DNA of 64,000 nucleotides, from NCBI GenBank assembly GCA_023138835.1, contig JAGLOP010000010.1:1-64000 (forward strand). Direction: 5' to 3'. Below are positions 9,920-19,221 of this stretch, piece by piece; the stretch's first letter is position 1, and the number at the start of each line of letters is the position of its first letter. Below the pieces are notes generated by a model. It was not told the DNA's origin and did not search any database. It worked only from the letters and a program-made list of their open reading frames with translations. Both the position numbers and the translations under genes were made by a program. The stretch is from Arcobacteraceae bacterium. Lineage in GTDB: Bacteria > Campylobacterota > Campylobacteria > Campylobacterales > Arcobacteraceae.

Positions 9920-10420
9920 ATGGGAAACATTGCTGCATTTTTTATTATTGGCGGAATAGTTCTTATTATTTATGAAATGATTAGAAGAGAATTTCTTAAA
10001 TTTAAAAATAAGTATGACAGTGATAAAAATCGTATTGAAGAAGAAGTGTTAAATAAAATAACTGTTCATAAAGATATAAAAACTAAAACCCCGACAAGTA
10101 GTGAAGATAAGAGTGATATTAGTGAAGAAAAATATGACTTAAATAATTTTGATAAAGATTACTACCATCTAAACGGCTACAACGAAGAAGTATATGATAA
10201 ATATGGTTTTAATGAAGATGGATTTGATAAGTATGGATACGATAAAGATGGGTATGATAAAGATGGATGGAAGGGAATTGAGTATGGTGAATATACAGTA
10301 TTCAATAAATTCACATCATCACTTTATGATAAAAACGGTTATGATATAGACGGTCTTGACGAAAATGGTATTCATAAAGATACAAAGACAAAGCAGGGTG
10401 CAAATAGTATCACACTTTAG
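9920..10420 (+). CDS. Membrane-anchored hypothetical protein with YDKDG-type short repeats
   Basis: N-terminal TM, then YDKYGFNEDGFDKYGYDKDGYDKDGW...YDKNGYDIDGLDENGIHKD. Confidence 0.7.
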   Translation: MGNIAAFFIIGGIVLIIYEMIRREFLKFKNKYDSDKNRIEEEVLNKITVHKDIKTKTPTSSEDKSDISEEKYDLNNFDKDYYHLNGYNEEVYDKYGFNEDGFDKYGYDKDGYDKDGWKGIEYGEYTVFNKFTSSLYDKNGYDIDGLDENGIHKDTKTKQGANSITL

Positions 10421-10423
10421 TCT

Positions 10424-11074
10424 TTAGTGTATGATGATTCCCATAGATTGTGTACTATTGGAGTCCCAATTTACAAGGGTAGGAGTCGCGCCAGAACTCT
10501 CTTCCGATTCAAGAGCTATTACATTTCCGTCTGTCCCGTTGGGAATTCCATCTCTCATTGTGTCAATAGCTTGTGCTACATCACCCGGGATATTATTAAA
10601 TAAAAGTATATTTTTGGTTCGACCATTTATAATATAGTTTGTAAAAGTTATTGTAACTATTTTAGTACCTGTAAATTCTCCGCTTACACCTCTTTTAAAT
10701 GGATTATATCCTGAAGTACAAAAATTTGTACCATCTTTGATATCAGCTTTAATGGATTGACAAATATCTATCCCAGAAGCTGTTAAGTTTCCATCTATAT
10801 TTGAATAGTGGGTAGTTGTAGTAATATTACCATCCATAAAACCATCAATATCTGCAGCAGTTCCACCATTATTTATACTATCTGCTAAATTATTCCCCAT
10901 TCTATTAAAATATGAATCAGTTACAATTTCCCATTCATTGACAAATGTTTGTGAAAACTCTTTTATTTTTGAACTTCTTAACAGATCTCTCCCTTTCATA
11001 ATGGAGGTTAAAATGATACCAATGATAATCAATACTATTGAGATTTCTATTAATGTAAAAGCTTTTTTTCTCAT
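10424..11074 (-). CDS. Prepilin/pseudopilin-like protein (family A)
   Basis: MRKKAFTLIEISIVLIIIGIIL N-methylation-type N-terminus. Confidence 0.85.
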   Translation of the reverse strand: MRKKAFTLIEISIVLIIIGIILTSIMKGRDLLRSSKIKEFSQTFVNEWEIVTDSYFNRMGNNLADSINNGGTAADIDGFMDGNITTTTHYSNIDGNLTASGIDICQSIKADIKDGTNFCTSGYNPFKRGVSGEFTGTKIVTITFTNYIINGRTKNILLFNNIPGDVAQAIDTMRDGIPNGTDGNVIALESEESSGATPTLVNWDSNSTQSMGIIIH

Positions 11075-11077
11075 TTT

Positions 11078-11740
11078 TTAATCCTCAACTATTATACCAA
11101 GATTTATAAGTTGTCCGGTATAGTTTGAATAATCAACAGGGGAAATAGCAGACATATTCTCATTATCACTGTAGCTTCCCAGTGTTGCAAAAGCTAATGC
11201 ACTGCCTTGTTTACCAATAGCTTTACCATCTATAAGCCTATCCACCGCAGCTGCTATATCTGCTGGAATATTATGCAAAACTATAAAATTTGTCGGTGTT
11301 GAATTATGTATGTAAGCATTTAAATATATTTGTACTGTAGCTTCGTCTGTAAATTCACCGGCTATTTTATAACATGTAGGATTACAACTGCCATCGTCAA
11401 AATAACAATTTGTTGATATTAGTTTACAAGGATTAATTCCTGCAACTTTAAGTTGATTTTTTAAAGCAGTTTGGTTTGAATCGATACTCATATCAACCCC
11501 GTCAAAATAACCATCTGAATATAAGTTCAATCCAGAATTTGATGAACCATCTGTTAAGTGTGCATTCACTCTGTCATAATAACTATTCACAATAGTTGAC
11601 CACTTTCTTGCAAATGTTTGAGAGAACTCTTTAGTTTGGCTGGATTTTATTAAATCCCTGCCATTCATAACAGCCGCTATGATAATACCAATAACTATCA
11701 TTGCAATTGATAGTTCAATAAGGGAAAATGATTTTTTCAT
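11078..11740 (-). CDS. Prepilin/pseudopilin-like protein (family A)
   Basis: MKKSFSLIELSIAMIVIGIIIAAVMNGRDLI N-terminus, paralogous to neighbours. Confidence 0.85.
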   Translation of the reverse strand: MKKSFSLIELSIAMIVIGIIIAAVMNGRDLIKSSQTKEFSQTFARKWSTIVNSYYDRVNAHLTDGSSNSGLNLYSDGYFDGVDMSIDSNQTALKNQLKVAGINPCKLISTNCYFDDGSCNPTCYKIAGEFTDEATVQIYLNAYIHNSTPTNFIVLHNIPADIAAAVDRLIDGKAIGKQGSALAFATLGSYSDNENMSAISPVDYSNYTGQLINLGIIVED

Positions 11741-11788
11741 TTTTTTTGATTTAGAGGGGAGAAGAACTCCCTCTCTACACTATATATT

Positions 11789-12484
11789 TTAGTGTTCTAA
11801 TATTACACCTACAGTATGATACTGTGTTGCATTTATATCACCTGATATAGTAGTAACATTATTATCATCGAAACCTAAATTATCATTATCAAGTCGAGTA
11901 CTACTTGTAGAATCAGAAACTTGAAGTATTATAACCTTTCCTGCACTTGGATTAGCAATGCCATCAACTAGCCTATCAAAACCTAAAGCTATATCACCCG
12001 GTACATTAAAGAAAAGAACAACATTTCTGGCTGTCGCATTTTCCTCCTCAGTTATTAGTGTAAGATTTTCAAAACCAACACTTACTAAGATATTACCAGT
12101 AAATTCACCAGTAATTGTTTTTTGACATGCATTTCCAGCATCTGCTGGAATTAAATTATCTAAGTTAATTCCAGCTCTTGCAACTGCAGCTTTTATATTA
12201 GTACAACCTATCGTATTATTACCATCAGTAAGACTATCATCGGCAACTCTACCGTCCCCAGTTGTCATAGAGCCATCAGTTCCTGTACCTGTAATATTAT
12301 AACCAACCTTATCAAAATGTGAAGTTGCTACACCAACCCACTTATTGAAAAAAGTTTGATTATATTGCTTCATCTCAGCACTTCTAATAACATCTTTACC
12401 TTTCATCACAGCTGCAATTAAAATACCAATAATAATCATAACTATCCCTATTTCAATTAGAGAAAAACCTCTTCTTAACTTCAT
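11789..12484 (-). CDS. Prepilin/pseudopilin-like protein (family A)
   Basis: MKLRRGFSLIEIGIVMIIIGILIAAVMKGKDVI; shared GEFTxxxxVxVGxE and VPGDIAxxFDRLVDG motifs. Confidence 0.87.
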   Translation of the reverse strand: MKLRRGFSLIEIGIVMIIIGILIAAVMKGKDVIRSAEMKQYNQTFFNKWVGVATSHFDKVGYNITGTGTDGSMTTGDGRVADDSLTDGNNTIGCTNIKAAVARAGINLDNLIPADAGNACQKTITGEFTGNILVSVGFENLTLITEEENATARNVVLFFNVPGDIALGFDRLVDGIANPSAGKVIILQVSDSTSSTRLDNDNLGFDDNNVTTISGDINATQYHTVGVILEH

Positions 12485-12586
12485 ATCAAACTCCTCTTAT
12501 TTCTTAGATAACAAAATTATAACCAAAAAAAGTGGTAAAATTGTGTTAATTATTATTAAAATTAAGAAATTACTTAATTTTACACA

Positions 12587-13294
12587 TTAATGATCTAAAA
12601 TCACACCAATAGTATACAGTTTTTCTGCATCTATTTCACCTGTAAGGGCATTTAATCCAGTTGCACTAGCACTTATTCCCTCATCACTACTTAAGTTATC
12701 ATCAATAATATCACCAGATGCCATTGGACTCGTATCTTCATAAACAGCTAATGCTACTACACTACCTGAGCTTAAATCAGCTTGTCCATCAACTAATCTA
12801 TCAAAAGCTTGTGCAACATCACCTGGCATATTAAAAAATAAAACAAAATTTCTTGTAGCATTTTCATCATCTGAAGTAATACTAAATGACTCAAGACCAA
12901 CCGCAACCGTTATATCATCTGTAAATTCTCCTGAAATAGTAGCTCTACATGGACTTCCAGTATTTGTAGATATTATATTCTCTATATTTATTCCAGCACG
13001 CTTTGTAGCTTCAACTAACTCATAGCAACCCCAAACTGTTGTATTTCCATCCTCAGTAAAACCTTCAGCAACACCCATAGATCTAGATGTAGTACCACCT
13101 GTTAAATTATAACCAACCCTATCATAATATGATGCTGCTACATTAACCCACTTGCTTAAAAAAGTTTGATTCATCTGTTTTATCTCAGCACTTTTGATGA
13201 TATCTTTACCTTTCATAACTGCAGCCATTAAAATACCAATAACTACCATCACAATACCTATTTCAATTAGGGAGAAACCTTTTCTCATCTTCAT
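12587..13294 (-). CDS. Prepilin/pseudopilin-like protein (family A)
   Basis: MKMRKGFSLIEIGIVMVVIGILMAAVMKGKDII; GEFTDDITVAVGLE, MPGDVAQAFDRLVDGQ. Confidence 0.87.
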   Translation of the reverse strand: MKMRKGFSLIEIGIVMVVIGILMAAVMKGKDIIKSAEIKQMNQTFLSKWVNVAASYYDRVGYNLTGGTTSRSMGVAEGFTEDGNTTVWGCYELVEATKRAGINIENIISTNTGSPCRATISGEFTDDITVAVGLESFSITSDDENATRNFVLFFNMPGDVAQAFDRLVDGQADLSSGSVVALAVYEDTSPMASGDIIDDNLSSDEGISASATGLNALTGEIDAEKLYTIGVILDH

Positions 13295-13356
13295 ATTAAT
13301 ACCTCTAAATATAATTATTGTTTATATTGTATCACAAAAATCTTATTTTTTCTATT

Positions 13357-14280
13357 TTAATTATCACTCATAGTTGGCGGTTGACCGGCATTTATCTCTT
13401 TAATAACATTTATAATATTATCATCCGGGTTAACATCCATAGCATCAAGTTCGGCATATGTCATAGAAACTGTCTTTCCTGTTGAAACTGCATCACTACA
13501 ATCAAAATCTATACTTTGATGAAAAGTCACTATTTCATATGCATTTGTTGACATGCTTTGAGTATCTAAAAGTTGGATACAGGTTGGATTAATATCGGTA
13601 TTATAATAAACATCACCAACTGCTACTATAGTAAATGGAGGTCTTACTTCCGGTTCTATATCTCCACTTCCTGTTTCACACATTGATAAAGTAAGTTCAC
13701 GAGCATTAAGCTCAACAACAAGGTCATTTTTATTGATTTCATCATATAAGTTTGTTCCCAAATCATATTTTCTATTACCGCTGTTATTTATACCTGTTAA
13801 TACTTTATCAACTCCTCTTGATATAATAACGGCTGCAGCTGCTCTTTCTGAATTATTTAACTCATCAACCATCTGCGGATAAATAGTGGAGTTATTTATA
13901 TCAAACGATTCCATATATATTTGAGAGAGTGAAACACATACATTTGACTCATCACTGCTGACTAATGAATCTTCCGGGTCATACTTGTATACCATACCGT
14001 ATTTATCCAAAGGCTGAATATTGAGGTCAATATACGGTATTCCACCCAAACCTGTCGTATCACCTATTCCGTCACCGTCGCTGTCTGCTTTGGGAAGTTT
14101 CCCCTTTACGGCTATATGTGCAATTAAAGATTTTTTTATAGTTTGTAGTTCATTATTGGATATCTCTATTTTTTTTACCTCTAAAGTTGATTTGATAAAT
14201 GGCAAAAATACACTTATAGCCAAAGCTAAAATAATCAGAACTATACTCATCTCAAGTAATGAAAAAGCTTTTCTTTGCAT
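13357..14280 (-). CDS. Prepilin/pseudopilin-like protein (family B)
   Basis: MQRKAFSLLEMSIVLIILALAI; LPKADSDGDGIGDTTGLGGIPYIDLNIQPLDKYGMVYKYD. Confidence 0.85.
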   Translation of the reverse strand: MQRKAFSLLEMSIVLIILALAISVFLPFIKSTLEVKKIEISNNELQTIKKSLIAHIAVKGKLPKADSDGDGIGDTTGLGGIPYIDLNIQPLDKYGMVYKYDPEDSLVSSDESNVCVSLSQIYMESFDINNSTIYPQMVDELNNSERAAAAVIISRGVDKVLTGINNSGNRKYDLGTNLYDEINKNDLVVELNARELTLSMCETGSGDIEPEVRPPFTIVAVGDVYYNTDINPTCIQLLDTQSMSTNAYEIVTFHQSIDFDCSDAVSTGKTVSMTYAELDAMDVNPDDNIINVIKEINAGQPPTMSDN

Positions 14281-14290
14281 ATAATACTAC

Positions 14291-15223
14291 TTAATTATCA
14301 ACTATAGTTGGAGGTGAACCGACATTAATCTCTTCAAATACATTTACAATATTATCATTTGGATCAGTATCCAGAGTATTTAACTCCCCATAAGGCATAG
14401 AAACAACTTTTGAGCCTACTTCGGCACAACTTGTATCAACATTTTGATAAAAAGTATATATCTCATACATTGTTGCTGAAACGCTTTGACCATTTGTAAG
14501 CTCTCCACAAGTTGCATTAATATCACTGTTGTAATGTACCGTACCAACTGCTGTAATTGTAATAGGTGAACTTACAACAACATCTCCACCCCCTGAACCA
14601 CTAAGATCACATATAGTTCCTATTAGTTCTAAAGCACTAAGTTCCATAACCAAATCATCTCTGGTATCTGCATTATATTTATTTATTGCCATCTCATATT
14701 TTCTGTTATCGTCGCTGTTTGCACCGCTCAATGTTTTATTGACACCTTTTGATATAATTACTGCTGCAACTGCATATCTTGAATTATTTGATTCATCTAT
14801 CATCTGTGGAAATGTTGTTGAACTATTAATATCATCAATTTGTGTATATATGCTAGAGAGTGCAGCACAAACATTTGATTCATCACTGCTTATTAAAGAA
14901 TCAGACACATCATACTGATATACCATGCCGTATTTATCTGAAGATGGAAGAGAGAGGTCAATATAAGGCAAAGTGCCAAATCCAGTTGTATCTCCGACAC
15001 CATCACCGTTCGTATCTGCTTGAGGAAGTTTTCCTTGCACTGCCATATATGATATTAAAGACTTTTTAATAGTTTGCAATTCATATTTTGTAGCTTTTGT
15101 TTTAGATGTTTCATAAATAGATTTTCCAAATGATAGAAATATACCCATAATCAAAGCTAAAATAGTCAAAACTATACTCATCTCAAGGAGCGAAAAAGCT
15201 TTTTTTTGTATATTACTTCCCAT
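14291..15223 (-). CDS. Prepilin/pseudopilin-like protein (family B)
   Basis: QKKAFSLLEMSIVLTILALIMG; LPQADTNGDGVGDTTGFGTLPYIDLSLPSSDKYGMVYQYD. Confidence 0.85.
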   Translation of the reverse strand: MGSNIQKKAFSLLEMSIVLTILALIMGIFLSFGKSIYETSKTKATKYELQTIKKSLISYMAVQGKLPQADTNGDGVGDTTGFGTLPYIDLSLPSSDKYGMVYQYDVSDSLISSDESNVCAALSSIYTQIDDINSSTTFPQMIDESNNSRYAVAAVIISKGVNKTLSGANSDDNRKYEMAINKYNADTRDDLVMELSALELIGTICDLSGSGGGDVVVSSPITITAVGTVHYNSDINATCGELTNGQSVSATMYEIYTFYQNVDTSCAEVGSKVVSMPYGELNTLDTDPNDNIVNVFEEINVGSPPTIVDN

Positions 15224-15225
15224 TT

Positions 15226-16434
15226 TTACAATTTTCCAATCAAGTCATAAATTGGTCCCATAATACCAATTATAATTAAGCCCATAAGAAAACCACTGAT
15301 TAAAAGTGCACCTGTTTGAAATATTTTCGGAATCATAAGTGCCATATCATTGACTTTTTTATAATATAAATCTGCCAATATTTTAAATTCTTCCTCCATT
15401 GAACCTGTAAATTCACCAATTTCTGTCACTCTTAGCGTAAATTTTGTAAAAAGATCATTGTTTTTAAGAGTTTGAGAAAATTGTACCCCTTTCTCCATAC
15501 TTTCTATACTGTTTTTTATAGCTTCTTTGTAAATATCATTTTCAATACTGTCTTCAAGTATTATTAATGAGTCATAAAGTGTTATACCTGAGGAGAGACC
15601 AAGTCTTAAATAATCCATAATATAAGAGATGTTATAAAATTTGATAATATCTGAGAAAACTGGAATTTTTAAAAGAAACTTTAATACTATCATTCGAAAA
15701 TTCTTTAATTTATCAAAAGAAAATTTAAAAGCTATAATTATCGCAATGATAAAAATCATAATACTGCCTATATATTCTGTTAAAAATTCAGAAGTATCAA
15801 TCAAAAAAACAGTCAGAGGAGGAAGTTGTGCATCTACATCTTTAAAAAAACCGACAAGCTGAGGAACAACAAGAGTCATCCATGCAATAATTGCTCCAAA
15901 CATAAGGACAATTGATAGAAGAGGATATATCAAAGCTTGTTTTAGATTTCTTTTTAAATCTTGAACTTTTCGTAAAAATTGAGCTCCGTTTGACAGAGTA
16001 ATATCGATTTTTCCAGTCTCTTCCCCAATAGAGATAAGATTTATGATAGTTGGCGTAAAAAATTCCTTATATCGTTCACAAGATTTTGAAAGTGAATTAC
16101 CTGACATAACACTAATCAATATTCTTGTAGCTATCCTTTTTATATTGATATTTGTACTGTCTTGTGCAATATCACTTAACCCTTGACTTAAAGGAATACC
16201 AGCCTTTAATGTCATATGCAGTCCATCAAGTATCTCTATAACTTCTGCTGAATTAATATGTGGATTAAACATATTAGATAAAAAGTGTAAAGACGGGGGA
16301 ACTATAAATGATTTTAATGGGATACTGCCGATAGTTTTAAGTATAGTAAAAAGTTCTTCTTGATTTTCTACATCATAGCCGTCTAAAAATCTTTTACCAT
16401 CTTTATTCACACCATATACCATAAAAAAAAGCAT
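15226..16434 (-). CDS. GspF/PilC-family inner-membrane platform protein
   Basis: Duplicated T2SSF domain: MTLKAGIPLSQGL, SIGEETGKID, LRLGLSSGITLYDSL, VTEIGEFTGSME. Confidence 0.92.
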   Translation of the reverse strand: MLFFMVYGVNKDGKRFLDGYDVENQEELFTILKTIGSIPLKSFIVPPSLHFLSNMFNPHINSAEVIEILDGLHMTLKAGIPLSQGLSDIAQDSTNINIKRIATRILISVMSGNSLSKSCERYKEFFTPTIINLISIGEETGKIDITLSNGAQFLRKVQDLKRNLKQALIYPLLSIVLMFGAIIAWMTLVVPQLVGFFKDVDAQLPPLTVFLIDTSEFLTEYIGSIMIFIIAIIIAFKFSFDKLKNFRMIVLKFLLKIPVFSDIIKFYNISYIMDYLRLGLSSGITLYDSLIILEDSIENDIYKEAIKNSIESMEKGVQFSQTLKNNDLFTKFTLRVTEIGEFTGSMEEEFKILADLYYKKVNDMALMIPKIFQTGALLISGFLMGLIIIGIMGPIYDLIGKL

Positions 16435-18131
16435 TACAATATCACTCTTTTAACTTCTTCCAACGATGTTTTACCTTCTAAAACTTTAAGTAAAGCATTA
16501 TAATCCATTGTAACCATATCTTCAAGTTTAGCCTGTTTTAATATCTCAAAATGTGATTTCTTTTTATTTATCATATCCTTGATTTTATCAGAGATTGTAA
16601 ATATCTCAATAACAGCTTCTCTTCCTCTATATCCTGTATTTTTACAAGTATCACAGCCGACTTTTTTAAATATACTTATTTCATCCGAAAGTTCTTTAAG
16701 ATAATCATCGTCAAATCCAAACTCTAATAATTGTTTTTTAGTAATTTTGTATTCTTTTTTACACGATGTACATAATTTTCTAAGAAGTCTTTGTGATAAT
16801 ACAGCTAAAACGGAGGAGCTTAATATTTGTTCTTTGATCCCTAAATCAATAAGTCTTGGAATCGATCCAACTGCATCATTTGTATGAAGCGTCGATAAGA
16901 CCAAGTGACCGGTAATTGAAGCTCTAACTGCAAGTTGGGCAGTTTCTTTATCTCTTATTTCCCCGACAAGCATCACATCCGGGTCTTGTCTCATAAAATG
17001 TCTGATTGCTTTATCAAATGTATAACCTGATTTTACATTAATTTGCGTTTGTTTAATAAAAGGAAATCTATATTCTATAGGGTCTTCAATAGTTAATATA
17101 TTTTTTTGTATAAAGTTTACATGTCTAAGAAGAGAATAAAGGGTAGTTGTTTTACCGCTTCCTGTAGGTCCTGTAATCAGTACAATTCCATAAGGTTTAT
17201 TAAATAATTTCTTTAATTTATCAATATCACTATCATTAAATCCAAGATTTTCTATATTAAATGCAGAAGTATTTGATGATAATATCCTCATCACTATATT
17301 TTCACCATTATCAGTAGGAATGCTTGAAACTCTAAAATCATATTTCTCATCATTAAAAATATGTGAAAAAGAACCATCTTGAGGAAGTCTTTGTTCTGAA
17401 ATATCCATGCTTGATAAAATTTTTATTCTTGAAATTATATGGTACATAAGAGTTTTTGGTAATACATAATAAAAACTAAGTACACCGTCAATTCTAAAAG
17501 ATATATAAAATATATCAATATCCGGAGTTATATGAATATCTGTTGCATTATCTTTAATTGCATTATCTATTACAAGGTCAATCAATTTTATAGTATCTAA
17601 AGACTCGCTGTTTGCAGCATCGCTTATAATATGTTCTATTTGTGATTCTATTGTACCTTGAAGTTGAGAATATTCTAAATCTATTCTTCTTTTAATTTTA
17701 CTTTTTTCCCCTACAACTAACTTAATTGGATATTTGGATATTTTGTTTAAATAATCTATTGTAACAATATCATTTAAATTTTCTGTAGCAACTATTAGAT
17801 GGTCATCTTTAATTTCAATAGGGAGAAATACTTTTTCTTTAGCAGTTTTATGTGGAATAATTTTTAGAACATCTTCTGTAATAATTTTTTTATCAATATC
17901 AATATATTCAATATTAGATTGTTTTGCTATTGTCATAGCTATCTCTTGGGTAGTTGTAAAATTTAAAGACAATAAAACCTCTCCCAAATAAGTATTATTG
18001 ATTTTTTGTACTTTAAGTGCAATATCGATTTGTTCTTGAGTTATATATCCATATTCTTTTAAAAGTTCACCTATTAAAAAATGTTTTTCTTCATATGTTT
18101 TATCAGTTTTCTTTAGAATTTCATTTTCCAT
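16434..18131 (-). CDS. GspE/PilB-family assembly ATPase
   Basis: MshEN-type N-terminus; Walker A GPTGSGKTTTLY, VGEIRDKETAQLAVRASITGHLVLSTLHTNDA, CxxC pairs in C-terminal zinc motif. Confidence 0.95.
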   Translation of the reverse strand: MENEILKKTDKTYEEKHFLIGELLKEYGYITQEQIDIALKVQKINNTYLGEVLLSLNFTTTQEIAMTIAKQSNIEYIDIDKKIITEDVLKIIPHKTAKEKVFLPIEIKDDHLIVATENLNDIVTIDYLNKISKYPIKLVVGEKSKIKRRIDLEYSQLQGTIESQIEHIISDAANSESLDTIKLIDLVIDNAIKDNATDIHITPDIDIFYISFRIDGVLSFYYVLPKTLMYHIISRIKILSSMDISEQRLPQDGSFSHIFNDEKYDFRVSSIPTDNGENIVMRILSSNTSAFNIENLGFNDSDIDKLKKLFNKPYGIVLITGPTGSGKTTTLYSLLRHVNFIQKNILTIEDPIEYRFPFIKQTQINVKSGYTFDKAIRHFMRQDPDVMLVGEIRDKETAQLAVRASITGHLVLSTLHTNDAVGSIPRLIDLGIKEQILSSSVLAVLSQRLLRKLCTSCKKEYKITKKQLLEFGFDDDYLKELSDEISIFKKVGCDTCKNTGYRGREAVIEIFTISDKIKDMINKKKSHFEILKQAKLEDMVTMDYNALLKVLEGKTSLEEVKRVIL

Positions 18132-18132
18132 A

Positions 18133-19221
18133 TTATTCCTTAGTTTTCATCCTTGCTAATTCTTTAAGTTCCAAATATCTATTATAAGCCTGAGTTTTTA
18201 TATTTGCATAATTATCAGATTTAATTGAAGATATTTCTAAATATATATTTTGTGCAAAATCATTCTTTCCTATAAGTTCATAAGCTCTTGCATATGCAAA
18301 TTGTATAAATATATCAAACTTATTTTTCATATATGCATTTTCATAATATGCATAAGCACATTTATATTCTTTTTGCCTCTCTTTAAATACACCTAATACC
18401 AAATTTACATATCCGGATAAATCTTCATTAAGTTCCGGCTTTAACTCATTTTCTAAATTTTGATTAAAATTCTCTAATGCACCTAAACCATACGCATATA
18501 ATAATTTATCTTTTCTTTTAATGTTTTGTATATTTATTTTTGCTTTTTGCCAATTATTTGTTTTTCCATATAGATAAAAAAGATTCTTATTTACTAACTT
18601 ATTTGTTAATCTATCTTTAAATAAAATTTCATATTTTTCTATACTATCTATTAATTGATTGTTTTTCGTCAGCTTATTTGCCGCATCTAAAGTTGCTGTG
18701 TATTCATATTTTGTAAGTTTTTTCTCAATAACGGTATTTTTTTTAGTTTTAGGAGAAATCTTGACTGTTTTTATAGTTTGTTCTTGTACAGTCGTATAAA
18801 TCTTTAAACTACTTTGTTTTTCCTCTTTTACATCATTGAATTTCAGATTGGATATAGTTTCTTTTTGTGCTTTATAAAATTTATTTAAAGAGGTTTGCAC
18901 TATAAATGCACTTTCATGACCCATATCTCTTAGTTTGTAAACTTCATCAAATAACAGCTCTCTTTTAGTTGAGGGATTGTATCTTAAAGTAAAGAAATCA
19001 CCGATTGGATAAAGAACTGATTTTAGACGAATGTTTTCATCAAGATTATTTAAAAATTTTATACCGATATATTTTTTGTTTTTTGGAAAAGTTGCCAACT
19101 GTATGGTATAAACTAATCTATCACCTTTATTTAATTCGTTCTCTTTCTCTAATGTAAAACTTTCATCAATTGAAAATAAAGATAACGCTACTAATATCAA
19201 TAAAAGAGATTTTTTTATCAT
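18133..19221 (-). CDS. Secreted TPR-containing protein of the pilus/T2SS-like cluster
   Basis: Signal peptide; helical repeat C-terminus; position between ATPase and secretin. Confidence 0.65.
   Translation of the reverse strand: MIKKSLLLILVALSLFSIDESFTLEKENELNKGDRLVYTIQLATFPKNKKYIGIKFLNNLDENIRLKSVLYPIGDFFTLRYNPSTKRELLFDEVYKLRDMGHESAFIVQTSLNKFYKAQKETISNLKFNDVKEEKQSSLKIYTTVQEQTIKTVKISPKTKKNTVIEKKLTKYEYTATLDAANKLTKNNQLIDSIEKYEILFKDRLTNKLVNKNLFYLYGKTNNWQKAKINIQNIKRKDKLLYAYGLGALENFNQNLENELKPELNEDLSGYVNLVLGVFKERQKEYKCAYAYYENAYMKNKFDIFIQFAYARAYELIGKNDFAQNIYLEISSIKSDNYANIKTQAYNRYLELKELARMKTKE

Noticed and set aside
10195-10265. CRISPR-like short repeats
   Set aside because: The repeats are in-frame codons of the YDKDG protein, with no spacers of constant length; no CRISPR array seen in the window
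12557-12582. AT-only hairpin TAAAATTAAG-6 nt-CTTAATTTTA between two prepilin genes
   Set aside because: Real inverted repeat but made almost only of A/T in an AT-rich spacer; too weak to call a terminator
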